Assembly (NCBI GenBank): GCA_051879355.1
Contig: JBJELU010000017.1
Location: forward strand, 4,893 to 68,892
Source: Oliverpabstia sp051879355
GTDB lineage: Bacteria; Bacillota; Clostridia; Lachnospirales; Lachnospiraceae
DNA: 64,000 bases
Direction of reading: 5' to 3'
Shown here: one piece after another, positions 16,011-24,577 of the stretch
Layout of the letters: every line of letters begins with the position of its first letter
How positions within the stretch are numbered: position 1 is the first letter of the stretch
Translations under genes and position numbers: made by a program
Notes under the pieces: generated by a model
What the model saw: only the letters and a program-made list of their open reading frames with translations
Database searches by the model: none
What the model was told of the DNA's origin: nothing

Positions 16011-17544
16011 CCGTAAAGTGATTGACAACAATACTGTTATCTGACAATTCGTCAAACATTGCTTTCCGGTTGGTAAACGTCACGCTTGCGTCTCCCTGGA
16101 TCAGATCAGCCTGCACGTTGGCCGTCACCCGGGTCAGACCATTGACTTTATCCACAGGCGTCACCTGAACCTGTACGTTTTTATCGGTACTTTCCACACC
16201 TGTCAGCAGGTAACGAAGTGAAAACGGCAGTTCTTCTGCCTGGTATGTTCCCGGAGGAATATTCTGAATATCTGCCTGTCCCACCAGATAACCGTCACTC
16301 TGAACGGCAGCTTCATTTTCCCGAAATTCTACATGGCATTGGTACTTATGGGGATTTCCGTCCAGATCCACACCGGAAAGCTGAAAGAAAAAGGTGGGAT
16401 TTCCATGTTCCCATACCACTTCGTCCTCCTTGATTTTTTTTATGAAAGTAAAGGTGCGAAGCGGAATGTTTTTTCGCGGTATCACAAGCTGCACAGTCTG
16501 AGATTTTTCTGTGATTTCTCCCGAACTGTCCCAGGTAAGGAAACAGACATCCTGAATGTCTGATGAATCGTTATAATGATAAATTCCGCCTCTCCAATAG
16601 CGGGGAATTTCCACCGTGACGGTAACAGGTATGGTTGTTCCTGTCAGTTCCCACTGCTCAAATTGTACTTTCTCTATGGCAATATCAAAGTCTGCACAGG
16701 TTTTCTCACTTTTCCTTCGCACGGTCACACCGGACGGAGCCTCCACCTTGCAGGCTGTCACCTGCTCACTGTAAGGATATCCGAAATAACTGTAAAATAC
16801 CGGATGGAACACACAGCCCGAAATGTACTGATTTTGGCTAAGGGTCCAGGATACCTGGTCATATTCCAGAGAAAAAACTCCCGTATTCATGTCCATCCAC
16901 CCGTCTTCTGTAAATCCACCATAATTGGCACTGTTATTTGCACCATTTACCATTTTTGTAATTCTATCCAGAACCAGTTCTTTTTCTTCCTGGGTGGCGG
17001 CACTCCGATTCAATCCCACCACCACCGCGTCCATGGTAAATTCATCGTTCAACACATGAACTGCCGTCTGTGTGACAAAGTAATCCATCTGCCAGTTTCC
17101 GGTAGAATAAGGATCGTATCGACAGGGATATCCGTAATAGAGAGCGCCATAGTATAAGGCATAAGATACTTTTCTGTTAGACCATCCTTCAAACTGCATG
17201 GTCATACCGCCTTCCGGAGTTGTATTTGCAAACTGCAGACAGTACACGTATCTCCATTTTCCATCTCCGTCCACATTTGTATCATCTCCCTGGATATACT
17301 TGATTCCCATTGCCAGATTGGGTTTTTCCGGTGTATTGGTTCCATCATCCACGCTCTGAAATTTATCAAATCTCACCGAAGACACTGGAAGTCTGGTACT
17401 GTTACTAAACGAAAAAGCAGAGATTCCACTGTCTGCTTCTTCAAGATAAAATGCTTCCTCTGACTCGTTTCCAGCCGCCTGAATTCCACTCTTGCAAAAG
17501 AATAACAGGCCGGCAGACAGTACACCCAAAATGCACACTGCCAT
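16000..17544 (-). CDS. Secreted thioester-domain (TQXA) adhesin with Cna-B-like domain
   Basis: The protein (~514 aa from the ATG at 17544) carries a thioester domain. C102 in YVYCLQF and Q159 in VTQTAVHVLN are the Cys and Gln that form an internal thioester in Gram-positive adhesins, allowing covalent host attachment. A Cna-B-like beta domain follows near 365-495 (FTFIKKI, then GTYQAEELP, ending VTFTNRK). A hydrophobic signal segment is at the N-terminus, but there is no C-terminal sorting signal or membrane anchor. The start is uncertain: the charged n-region KIKTKIK lies before this ATG, and the nearest good ribosome site serves an out-of-frame ATG (17576). It ends the SipW/TasA-like operon. 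Confidence 0.8.
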   Translation of the reverse strand: MAVCILGVLSAGLLFFCKSGIQAAGNESEEAFYLEEADSGISAFSFSNSTRLPVSSVRFDKFQSVDDGTNTPEKPNLAMGIKYIQGDDTNVDGDGKWRYVYCLQFANTTPEGGMTMQFEGWSNRKVSYALYYGALYYGYPCRYDPYSTGNWQMDYFVTQTAVHVLNDEFTMDAVVVGLNRSAATQEEKELVLDRITKMVNGANNSANYGGFTEDGWMDMNTGVFSLEYDQVSWTLSQNQYISGCVFHPVFYSYFGYPYSEQVTACKVEAPSGVTVRRKSEKTCADFDIAIEKVQFEQWELTGTTIPVTVTVEIPRYWRGGIYHYNDSSDIQDVCFLTWDSSGEITEKSQTVQLVIPRKNIPLRTFTFIKKIKEDEVVWEHGNPTFFFQLSGVDLDGNPHKYQCHVEFRENEAAVQSDGYLVGQADIQNIPPGTYQAEELPFSLRYLLTGVESTDKNVQVQVTPVDKVNGLTRVTANVQADLIQGDASVTFTNRKAMFDELSDNSIVVNHFTVTE

Positions 17545-17567
17545 CCATTTGATTTTTGTCTTTATTT

Positions 17568-18062
17568 TTATATCGCATGCCTCCTCTTCTTTCGCAGACC
17601 AATCCACTGTTCCAGCAATACCAGCAATACAATGCATCCGCACAAGATTGCCATACCTACACGAGACTGCAATTTCTGTACCAGATAACCAATGGCAGGT
17701 ATATGGCCGATTATCTTGCCTTCATAACTGTCATAACCCACTGGTCCGATATCGGCACTGGCATTTGCATCTCCTTTTGTTATAAATGTTTTTTCTTCTC
17801 GGTCCACTTTCATGACCCGATGCATGACCTGCATATGTTCGCCCACACGAAAGGCAATGATATCTCTTTCTTCAATCAACTCCGGTTTCACATTCTTTGC
17901 AATATAAACAATGCTTCCGGTGGTGACCGCCGGCTCCATGGAACCGCTCATCACAATCCGCGGTTCAATCCGGAAAATTCCCGGGAGCAGAAAAAGGACT
18001 GCCCCCGCAACTCCCAGAAACAGCAGAAAAGAGTAAAATCCATTGATACATTTCTCAGCCAT
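17568..18062 (-). CDS. sipW: SipW-type signal peptidase I
   Basis: A 164-aa ER-type (S26B) signal peptidase. The Ser nucleophile is in MSGSMEPA near residue 39, and HRV near 81 supplies His in place of the usual Lys; GDAN is present near 95. Hydrophobic segments at both ends place the active site outside. SipW enzymes process TasA-like fibre proteins, which are encoded immediately upstream. It overlaps the preceding gene by 8 bp and the adhesin follows at once. Confidence 0.92.
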   Translation of the reverse strand: MAEKCINGFYSFLLFLGVAGAVLFLLPGIFRIEPRIVMSGSMEPAVTTGSIVYIAKNVKPELIEERDIIAFRVGEHMQVMHRVMKVDREEKTFITKGDANASADIGPVGYDSYEGKIIGHIPAIGYLVQKLQSRVGMAILCGCIVLLVLLEQWIGLRKKRRHAI

Positions 18063-19215
18063 TTGTTTTCTTCCTTTCTTTTTTCCAGATAATCGCAGCC
18101 ATACAGGGAATCACACATACGGGAATCAAATACAAAAGAATCGAAGAGCTGTCACCTGTTCCGGGACTTTTTACAGATATTTCTTCCCCTTTGGGATCGG
18201 AAGAAAAGAAGAAACGCACAGTCCCCTGGCTGGATGCATAAGTATTGTCTATGTTCTCCGGAAAATACAGCAGAAATTCCACGGCTTCCGTCGTATTTCC
18301 ATCAATCTGACCAAGGCTTCCATAATCGAGAAACTTTTCCGCCTTGACAGGTCCATGATAAAGCATTTCAATCCGGTTTCCTCTTCGTTTCTGTATTGTC
18401 AGTTCCATTTGTTCCATCAGAGCATTTTCCTCAGGAAGCTGTATTTTCAGAAAGATTTCTCTTGGTTCCTCTAATTTGTTGCAGATTTTCACCTTTCCTG
18501 ACTGTGCTCTTCCGGGAATAAAGGATTTCAGTTCACGGAAAAATTCCTGAGTATCCACGGAAAATCCTTCCAGTCTGGATCCAATCACCAGTTCCACAGG
18601 TTCTGTTTTCTCTTCTTTATTCACCAATGCTTCCTTCATATATCTCTGTATTGATACCTGTCCCTGTTCCACGCCCCAGGGATCTTCACTCTCAAAATCA
18701 GGCCGAAAATACGCTGCCTGTATAGCATCTACCCGCACTTTTGCATTCCATTTTTTCCCGTCATCCTCACCGGATTTCCAGTCAGAAGGCATCCGGATTC
18801 CCTGAAATACATCTACATGTTCTTTCTCTTTCAGAACCTTTCTGTAATAAAAGTAATTACCTCTCTGCACCCATGCATCCGTGATACCTTCCAGATTTTT
18901 CTCAGTCAGAGGACTTCCTGTGTCACGGTCACCCTCGAAGATTACTGCTGCCCGTACATAACAATCCGCACCATCATTACTGATCCGGGGGATTTTAGAA
19001 AGAAAATCCCCCGCCAGCACTTCTTTTCCATCTTCCCAACTCTGCTCTTTCCCGTCTCTGACCGTATATTCTTCCAGACGCACATCGACTTTCTCCGTCA
19101 CCGCTCTGTATACCACCGACACTTCCCGAAACGCATAAATCCCTGCTGCCGTTATCAGACTGACCAGTCCTGTGCATATGGCTATTTTCCATTTTTTATT
19201 CCAGATATCTTCCAC
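18055..19215 (-). CDS. Membrane/wall-anchored surface protein of the sipW operon
   Basis: A 386-aa protein with an N-terminal signal/anchor segment (ICTGLVSLITAAGIYAF) and a large extracellular region of unknown fold. The C-terminus reads like a sortase signal: SPGTGD, a hydrophobic stretch, then KKERKK. The GTG start at 19215 was chosen because AGGAAAGGCG precedes it and it follows the upstream stop by 6 bp; reading further upstream only shadows the neighbour in another frame. A role in anchoring or assembling fibres is inferred. Family not recognised. Confidence 0.75.
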   Translation of the reverse strand: MEDIWNKKWKIAICTGLVSLITAAGIYAFREVSVVYRAVTEKVDVRLEEYTVRDGKEQSWEDGKEVLAGDFLSKIPRISNDGADCYVRAAVIFEGDRDTGSPLTEKNLEGITDAWVQRGNYFYYRKVLKEKEHVDVFQGIRMPSDWKSGEDDGKKWNAKVRVDAIQAAYFRPDFESEDPWGVEQGQVSIQRYMKEALVNKEEKTEPVELVIGSRLEGFSVDTQEFFRELKSFIPGRAQSGKVKICNKLEEPREIFLKIQLPEENALMEQMELTIQKRRGNRIEMLYHGPVKAEKFLDYGSLGQIDGNTTEAVEFLLYFPENIDNTYASSQGTVRFFFSSDPKGEEISVKSPGTGDSSSILLYLIPVCVIPCMAAIIWKKERKKTNG

Positions 19216-19223
19216 CGCCTTTC

Positions 19224-19727
19224 CTATACCGTCAGATGTGCGAAAGCATCTGTAATGTCTGTATGATTGCCCGACTGCACCGTTTCTGTATAAATGGTCA
19301 GAGAAAAATCCTCCCTGGGACTCCCTTCGTCTTTGATTCTCACAGCAGTCATGAAAAGTTCTGTCCGTTCTCCCGGCTGCACACATCTCTGGTAATAGTA
19401 GTAGCCATCCGCTTCCTTTTTCCAGGTCTCCGACCCCATCTGCACTTCCGTTCCTTCTTCTGCCTCCAGACTGCTGAAATCGTATCTGGCCCGCACATAA
19501 CAGGGGACTGTTCCGGTATTAGTAAAGGCCACCTCTTTTTTCAGTTCCGCCCCCGGTGTGACCGTGGAATCAGGAAACTCTTCCTGAATTTCCACGTCGT
19601 TTTTTCCCGGACAAAAACGATTCACCCGGCCATCCCGGTCAGAAAACCATCCATAACTTTCCTGCATCCCCCACACCATCAGAAAAAGCACCGCAGCAAG
19701 ACAACCACAGACAACCTTCTTTTTCAT
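19224..19727 (-). CDS. TasA/CalY-like secreted protein (minor fibre subunit?)
   Basis: A 167-aa protein with a SipW-type leader: hydrophobic core, then YGWFSDRDGRVNRF, the position where SipW substrates have AYFTD or similar. The mature part contains FTNTGTVPCYVRARYDF, typical of TasA/camelysin beta folds. It starts 12 bp after the larger TasA-like gene. A minor subunit or nucleator role, like B. subtilis TapA, is inferred from position. Confidence 0.75.
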   Translation of the reverse strand: MKKKVVCGCLAAVLFLMVWGMQESYGWFSDRDGRVNRFCPGKNDVEIQEEFPDSTVTPGAELKKEVAFTNTGTVPCYVRARYDFSSLEAEEGTEVQMGSETWKKEADGYYYYQRCVQPGERTELFMTAVRIKDEGSPREDFSLTIYTETVQSGNHTDITDAFAHLTV

Positions 19728-19739
19728 AGGCAGGACTCC

Positions 19740-20438
19740 TTATTTTGTGAAGACGTCAGTGATGTCTTTCTGATTGGTGATAATTTTCCAGATGTTAGAT
19801 GCATCAGATGTTCCACCATCAAGGTTCGATGTCTGAATCGCATAGGCATTGATATCAATCTCCAGCGGCTGGTTATCCACTCCCTGTCCCTCCATTAAAT
19901 TGACAAATGTCACATTCTGAAACAAAGGTTTCGTAGATGCTCCTGATGCAACAGATGTACAAAGTTTTTTATCATCAGCGTATGCATACAGATGTTTCAC
20001 CGCCACCTGATTTCCCTCTCCATCATTCACCGGGCATTTTCCCAGGTAATACCAGCTGGTATCTGCCGTAAACTGATACAGTTCCGTCATGGCCTGAGCA
20101 TTTTTCGTGCCGTCATCATTGACGGTAATCACATTCCGGCAGGGAACTTCCACGGTCAGAAACATGTAGGCGTCATTATTTCCTGTATTTTTCACCCGGG
20201 GATCTTTTGTGATTGTCTGAAGAGGAAGAATATTCTCCGCCTCATCTGGAACTCCGTTACCGTCTGCATCCGGCTTACTCTCCCACGCCGGTTCCTGCAG
20301 TTCAATTTCGATACTGCCCACCGTAAAATTATTCACTTTTTCTTCTGTATCTGTAAAATAAGCCAAAATACCGCCGGACACTGCCAGTACTGCCATAGCT
20401 CCAATAATTACCGCTGATTTCCATCTGTTATTCTTCAT
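19740..20438 (-). CDS. TasA/camelysin-like SipW-dependent matrix protein
   Basis: A 232-aa protein with a textbook SipW substrate N-terminus: KNNRWK, hydrophobic core, then ILAYFTDTEEKVNNFTVGSI. The mature domain has the TasA-like pattern of KNTGNNDAYMFLTVEVP followed by insertions. In Bacillus such proteins form biofilm matrix fibres. It is the first gene of a five-gene operon ending in sipW and the thioester adhesin, with GAAAGGAG before the ATG. The promoter lies within a duplicated 103-bp block (20615-20717). Confidence 0.85.
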   Translation of the reverse strand: MKNNRWKSAVIIGAMAVLAVSGGILAYFTDTEEKVNNFTVGSIEIELQEPAWESKPDADGNGVPDEAENILPLQTITKDPRVKNTGNNDAYMFLTVEVPCRNVITVNDDGTKNAQAMTELYQFTADTSWYYLGKCPVNDGEGNQVAVKHLYAYADDKKLCTSVASGASTKPLFQNVTFVNLMEGQGVDNQPLEIDINAYAIQTSNLDGGTSDASNIWKIITNQKDITDVFTK

Positions 20439-20614
20439 GATTTGCTCCTTTCGATTTGAAAAAATATGTTTATTGAAATGAATCAGATATGTCTTCTGTG
20501 ATCTGGCCCTGCCATCCCGAATTGCTATCCACGAGATTTTTTCTCGTTATGTGGCGTGTGTAAAAATACTATAAAAAGACCTTGTCACCTCGCTTTCCTG
20601 TATATTTGAATTAA

Positions 20615-20717
20615 TAATTGGGAAATATCCGGCAGAACTGCCGTCTTCAGAAGATGTTTATAGTATAACAGGGTTTGAGAAATGATGCAACTGGAAGTTA
20701 TCCAAAAGTTTCGACAG
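20615..20717. repeat. 103-bp direct repeat, copy 1 (tasA-operon promoter)
   Basis: This block is ~93% identical to 21654-21756 (7 differences, 5 clustered in the promoter spacer). It carries the promoter of the TasA-like operon and a CGGCAG/CTGCCG hairpin in the transcribed leader. It also covers the last codons and stop of the GNAT gene. Confidence 0.9.
20662..20690 (-). promoter_or_regulatory. Promoter of the TasA-like/sipW operon
   Basis: Minus strand: TTGCAT (20690-20685), 17-bp spacer, TATACT (20667-20662). It gives a ~220-nt leader before the gene at 20438. The leader includes an ACGAG/CTCGT hairpin near 20534-20550. Confidence 0.75.
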
Positions 20718-21246
20718 GAATATCATCAACCCATTTATACAGTTTATAACAAGATTTATTTGTTTCTTCGACAAAGGTACTCATATCATAATCAAAATCT
20801 TCATAACAATTTCTATCATGATACAAATGATATCCTTCCTCGGTAGAATATAAAGTTACAAAAGCCATGCCTATTTTTTCCCGCAATTGCAGTATTTTCT
20901 TTTCACAGTCACGTAATATGTAATCACCAAAATAGAACTTCTCACCCTCAACAATCTGCGTATGCTGCAATCTCTCATCCACTGCAAGATAATTAATATT
21001 TGCAGCTCCGCCCATCGGTATATATCGTACTCCATCACCTATAATTTCAATTTGATCAACACGACCCACACTTATATTATAATACCCGATAATGAAATCC
21101 TTGTCATCCGATAGCAGAATATAAGTAATGCCCTGGTTATCATCCAAGGCATCACTATTTTTCAGAAAATTATCAATCACGATATTTCCACAACTAAAAT
21201 TTTTAGTTAATGGTATATACTCTGTTTTTAATTTATCAAATTCCAT
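20698..21246 (-). CDS. GNAT-family N-acetyltransferase (TacT-like toxin candidate)
   Basis: A 182-aa acetyltransferase fold: GITYILLSDDKDFIIGYYNIS and INYLAVDERLQ match the start of GNAT toxins that acetylate aminoacyl-tRNAs. A canonical QxxGxG/A acetyl-CoA motif is not obvious in the middle, where TQIVEGEKFYFGDYIL stands. The ATG overlaps the end of the 60-aa gene upstream, which supplies the ribosome site. The region is distinctly AT-richer than neighbours. Its 3' end lies in direct-repeat copy 1. Toxin function is inferred. Confidence 0.7.
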   Translation of the reverse strand: MEFDKLKTEYIPLTKNFSCGNIVIDNFLKNSDALDDNQGITYILLSDDKDFIIGYYNISVGRVDQIEIIGDGVRYIPMGGAANINYLAVDERLQHTQIVEGEKFYFGDYILRDCEKKILQLREKIGMAFVTLYSTEEGYHLYHDRNCYEDFDYDMSTFVEETNKSCYKLYKWVDDIPVETFG

Positions 21247-21418
21247 CCTTCTTCACTACACCACTTACAAATTTACCAGTATCTTTATCAATATGGAAAG
21301 AAAACTCATGAGAATCCATATACTCGGTCATAATTTTACATTCTTTTGATACTGGTGTTCTCTTTAATACCTTTCTCGTTACAAACGGCATATCTGATTT
21401 TACTGCATATGCATTCAT
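21236..21418 (-). CDS. 60-aa protein upstream of the GNAT gene (possible antitoxin)
   Basis: A small basic protein (MNAYAVKSDMPFVTRKV...) with a good AGGGGAAGA ribosome site, overlapping the GNAT start by 11 bp. No ribbon-helix-helix or other known antitoxin signature is clear. Tight coupling to a toxin-like acetyltransferase suggests a partner; identity uncertain. Confidence 0.55.
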   Translation of the reverse strand: MNAYAVKSDMPFVTRKVLKRTPVSKECKIMTEYMDSHEFSFHIDKDTGKFVSGVVKKDGI

Positions 21419-21653
21419 ACTCTCTTCCCCTTTCTTTTTTCAAAACCCATAAACGATATCACCCCAGTCGCTTATAAACCGGGTAAAAAGCAAACAGCTT
21501 TTTCATTACTTCTATCTAAATAGTAACATATCCCCAATTCGAAAGCAAATCTTTTGAAAACATTATCCCCATTCTTATACATATGTAGTCATCTTTTCAA
21601 TGGATCATCAAATGTTCTTCCAATAATAAAAGACTGGTTTGTTATTATATTGG

Positions 21654-21756
21654 TAATTGGGAAATATCCGGCAGAACTGCCGTCTTCAGAAGATGGTTAT
21701 AGTATAACAGGGTTTGCTGTGTGATGCAACTGAAAGTTATCCAAAAGTTTCGACAG
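21654..21756. repeat. 103-bp direct repeat, copy 2 (GNAT-module promoter)
   Basis: Near-identical to 20615-20717. On its outer side it keeps only the final codons (V-E-T-F-G-stop) of a GNAT-like gene, then diverges. Confidence 0.9.
21701..21729 (-). promoter_or_regulatory. Promoter of the GNAT module
   Basis: Minus strand: TTGCAT (21729-21724), 17-bp spacer, TATACT (21706-21701); identical boxes to the tasA-operon promoter with a changed spacer. Confidence 0.7.
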
Positions 21757-21888
21757 CCTACACTTTAATTTTACAGATAAGCTTGAAACAACAATTTTCC
21801 GGAAATGGGCCTACTTTACCTGAAATTCCATCACCCACTCCAGCTAAAACCAGAAACAAATTCTCAATCTACACTCTGCCCAAGTGTA

Positions 21889-22101
21889 TTTTGTTTCTTT
21901 GAGGAATAGAACAGGAAACTTCTTATCATTTTTTCAGAAGCATTGGGAAAGCGCGTCCGAAGATCCGACGCTTACGGAGACTTCCTTGCTCAGGCTCTCC
22001 TGAGCAAGGATTTAGTCGTAGTTAGCGGCTAGCTGAGGAGAAGCGGCCTGCTTCTGAAAAAATGATAAGAAGTTTCCGTCCCCTTCCACAACAAAACAAA
22101 A
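21889..22101. repeat. ~210-bp long-inverted structured repeat, copy 2
   Basis: Same architecture as 9834-10043: long imperfect outer arms, then a perfect 11-bp inner stem (21984-21994/21999-22009) with the same CTCT loop. The inner stem sequence differs from copy 1 yet stays paired. It lies 5 bp after the stop of the UPF0210 gene. Confidence 0.8.
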
Positions 22102-22106
22102 TAGTA

Positions 22107-23471
22107 TCAATTTTTAAAGCTATGAATCGGTGCCGGTATTCTTCCGCCTCTGTTGACGAAAGCGTCACATCCGAATTTGTTCACCGGCATCACCGGTGCG
22201 TAGCCCAGTAATCCACCGAATTCTACGGTTTCTCCCACGTCTTTTCCGATGACAGGGATCACACGGACGGCTGTTGTTTTCTGGTTTACCATACCAATCG
22301 CCATTTCGTCTGCGATGATTCCGGAAATGGATGCCGCACTGGTGTCTCCCGGGATGGCGATCATGTCCAGACCAACGGAGCATACACAGGTCATAGCTTC
22401 CAGTTTCTCAATGGTAAGAGCTCCTGCATTGACCGCGTCGATCATACCCTGGTCTTCGCTGACTGGAATGAAAGCTCCGCTCAGTCCGCCCACATAGGAG
22501 GAGGCCATAACGCCGCCTTTCTTTACCTGGTCGTTCAGCATGGCAAGGGCAGCCGTTGTTCCCGGTGCACCCACGCGTTCCAGACCGATTTCTTCCAGAA
22601 TCTCTGCCACGGAGTCTCCGATGGCCGGTGTAGGTGCCAGAGAAAGATCCACGATACCGAAGGGGATTCCCAGACGGCGGGATGCTTCCTGAGCAACCAG
22701 CTGACCCACACGGGTAATCTTGAATGCTGTTTTTTTGATGGTCTCGCAGAGGATCTCAAAGTTCTGTCCGCGGACTTTTGAGAGGGCATATTTTACTACG
22801 CCGGGGCCGCTGACACCCACATTGATGATGGCATCTGCCTCGGTCACGCCGTGGAATGCACCCGCCATGAACGGGTTATCGTCCGGAGCATTGCAGAATA
22901 CCACCAGCTTGGCACAGCCAAGGGAATCATTCTCTTTTGTTGCCTCTGCGGTAGCCAGAACCATTTCTCCCATCAGTTTGACCGCATCCATGTTGATACC
23001 TGTTTTGGTGGAACCCAGGTTGACGGAGCTGCAGACACGTTCTGTCTCTGCCAGTGCCTGAGGAATGGAACGGATCAGCAGTTCATCGGCTTTTGTCATT
23101 CCTTTGCAGACCAGTGCGGAATATCCGCCGATGAAGTTGACGCCCACCTCTTTGGCAGCCTTGTCCAGGGTATGAGCCAGTGTCACAAAGTCCTCCGGGG
23201 TCTTGCAGGCAGCTCCGCCTACCAGTGCTATGGGAGTGATGGAAATTCGTTTATTGACGATGGGAATCCCATACTCCCGTGAGATTTCTTCTCCTGTCTT
23301 TACCAGATCTTTTGCCAGTGTGGTGATTTTCTCATATACTTTCCGGTTTACTTCCGCCAGATCTGCATCGATGCAGTCCAGGAGACTGATTCCCATGGTG
23401 ATGGTACGTACATCCAGATTCTCCTGTTCTATCATTTTATTCGTCTCATTGACTTCGAATATATTAATCAT
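22107..23471 (-). CDS. UPF0210 / PFL-family protein (DUF711)
   Basis: A 454-aa protein with the family's DVRTITMGISLLDC near residue 20, FIGGYSALVCKG near 115 and SVNLGSTKTGINMD near 150. The fold resembles pyruvate-formate-lyase, but the glycyl-radical residues are not present and function is unknown. GGAGG lies eight bases before the ATG. The small ACT gene upstream is its usual partner (UPF0237), and they form an operon. Confidence 0.92.
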   Translation of the reverse strand: MINIFEVNETNKMIEQENLDVRTITMGISLLDCIDADLAEVNRKVYEKITTLAKDLVKTGEEISREYGIPIVNKRISITPIALVGGAACKTPEDFVTLAHTLDKAAKEVGVNFIGGYSALVCKGMTKADELLIRSIPQALAETERVCSSVNLGSTKTGINMDAVKLMGEMVLATAEATKENDSLGCAKLVVFCNAPDDNPFMAGAFHGVTEADAIINVGVSGPGVVKYALSKVRGQNFEILCETIKKTAFKITRVGQLVAQEASRRLGIPFGIVDLSLAPTPAIGDSVAEILEEIGLERVGAPGTTAALAMLNDQVKKGGVMASSYVGGLSGAFIPVSEDQGMIDAVNAGALTIEKLEAMTCVCSVGLDMIAIPGDTSAASISGIIADEMAIGMVNQKTTAVRVIPVIGKDVGETVEFGGLLGYAPVMPVNKFGCDAFVNRGGRIPAPIHSFKN

Positions 23472-23495
23472 TTGCCGTGTCCTCCGCTTCTCCCC

Positions 23496-23768
23496 TTAGA
23501 TTCTGTGCATTTTGTTGAAAATATCTTCATGCTGGCAGCGGATGATCACACCGATTTCTTCACCAAGTTTATGCAGTTCTTCCGCAATATCACCGATTCC
23601 CTTATCACATTTTGCAGTATCTGTAATCATCATCATGTTAAAGAAACCATCTACGATAGTCTGGGAAATATCCAGGATGTTGATCCCGTTATCAGCCAGA
23701 TAAGTACATACTTTTGCAATAATTCCTACTGTGTCTTTTCCTACTACTGTGATAATTGTTTTCTTCAT
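23496..23768 (-). CDS. ACT-domain protein (UPF0237)
   Basis: A 90-aa stand-alone ACT domain (MKKTIITVVGKDTVGIIAKV), probably a ligand-binding regulator for its UPF0210 neighbour. The AAAGGAG site before 23768 decides the start; an in-frame extension overlaps the upstream gene and is rejected. Confidence 0.92.
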   Translation of the reverse strand: MKKTIITVVGKDTVGIIAKVCTYLADNGINILDISQTIVDGFFNMMMITDTAKCDKGIGDIAEELHKLGEEIGVIIRCQHEDIFNKMHRI

Positions 23769-23779
23769 TTCTTTCTCCT

Positions 23780-24577
23780 TTACAGTTCTACAATTTCTGA
23801 TGCCTGGTCGCGGTGTGCCACAGCGATCCTGAAATCTTTGGCTTTGTAGGGATTGTCTCCCATGGTCACTTCTGAACATACCGTCTCATAGGCCAGAGCC
23901 TCATAATTATTTTCCTTACTCAGATGGCCAAGCAGAATATCTTTCATCTGGTCGTGAAGCAGACGACACAGCAGGCGTCCTGCCGTCTCGTTGGAGAGAT
24001 GTCCCCTGTCCCCAAGGATTCTGCGTTTCAGATAATAGGGATAACTTCCCACCTGGAGCATGTTCACATCATGATTTGCTTCCAGTAAAATGGCATCCAG
24101 TCCTTTCAGGTTATCCACAATATAGTCATCATATACACCCATATCCGTGGCAATTCCCACTGAACAGCTGCCCTGGGATATCCTGTATCCCACCGGATCT
24201 GCCGCATCATGGGAAATATGGAAGGGGTGCACCGTCAGATCACCGATCCGACAGTTTTCATCTGCCTGAATCTCATGAAAAATACCTTCCGGCATCTTTC
24301 CCAGACTGCCGCTCTTTTCCATCGCCTGAATGGTTCCGGCTGTGGCATAGATGGGAACACCGCATTTTCTTGCGATCACTCCCAGACCCTTGATATGATC
24401 AGAATGTTCATGAGTAACAAATATACCATCCAGATCCTTAGTTGTCAAATCCAGGGAATTCAGCCCGAACTCCACTTTTTTTCCGCTGATACCGGTATCA
24501 ATCAGCAGGCTGGTGCTCTCACTCCCCACGTAAATACAGTTTCCGCTGCTTCCGCTGGCAATACTACACAGTCTCAT
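23780..24577 (-). CDS. MBL-fold metallohydrolase (YycJ/WalJ-like)
   Basis: A 265-aa protein beginning MRLCSIASGSSGNC, typical of the YycJ branch. THEHSDHIKGLG near residue 57 is the HxHxDH metal site, and HDAADPVGY near 147 and EANHDVNML near 191 supply further ligands. Family members act as nucleases or phosphodiesterases in DNA repair. It overlaps coaE by 14 bp, so the two are coupled. Confidence 0.88.
   Translation of the reverse strand: MRLCSIASGSSGNCIYVGSESTSLLIDTGISGKKVEFGLNSLDLTTKDLDGIFVTHEHSDHIKGLGVIARKCGVPIYATAGTIQAMEKSGSLGKMPEGIFHEIQADENCRIGDLTVHPFHISHDAADPVGYRISQGSCSVGIATDMGVYDDYIVDNLKGLDAILLEANHDVNMLQVGSYPYYLKRRILGDRGHLSNETAGRLLCRLLHDQMKDILLGHLSKENNYEALAYETVCSEVTMGDNPYKAKDFRIAVAHRDQASEIVEL

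Larger units (their letters stand above)
21419..21888. other. AT-rich intergenic region with a duplicated promoter
   Basis: Contains repeat copy 2 (21654-21756) and otherwise unremarkable AT-rich DNA. The short open frame at 21714-21902 (plus strand) overlaps the repeat and has no ribosome site, so it is not called. Confidence 0.6.

Noticed and set aside
20439..20614. c-di-GMP or other riboswitch in the matrix-operon leader
   Set aside because: The conserved core of c-di-GMP riboswitches is not found; only a small hairpin is visible.
21714..21902. 62-codon plus-strand frame
   Set aside because: Runs through the promoter repeat and has no ribosome site.
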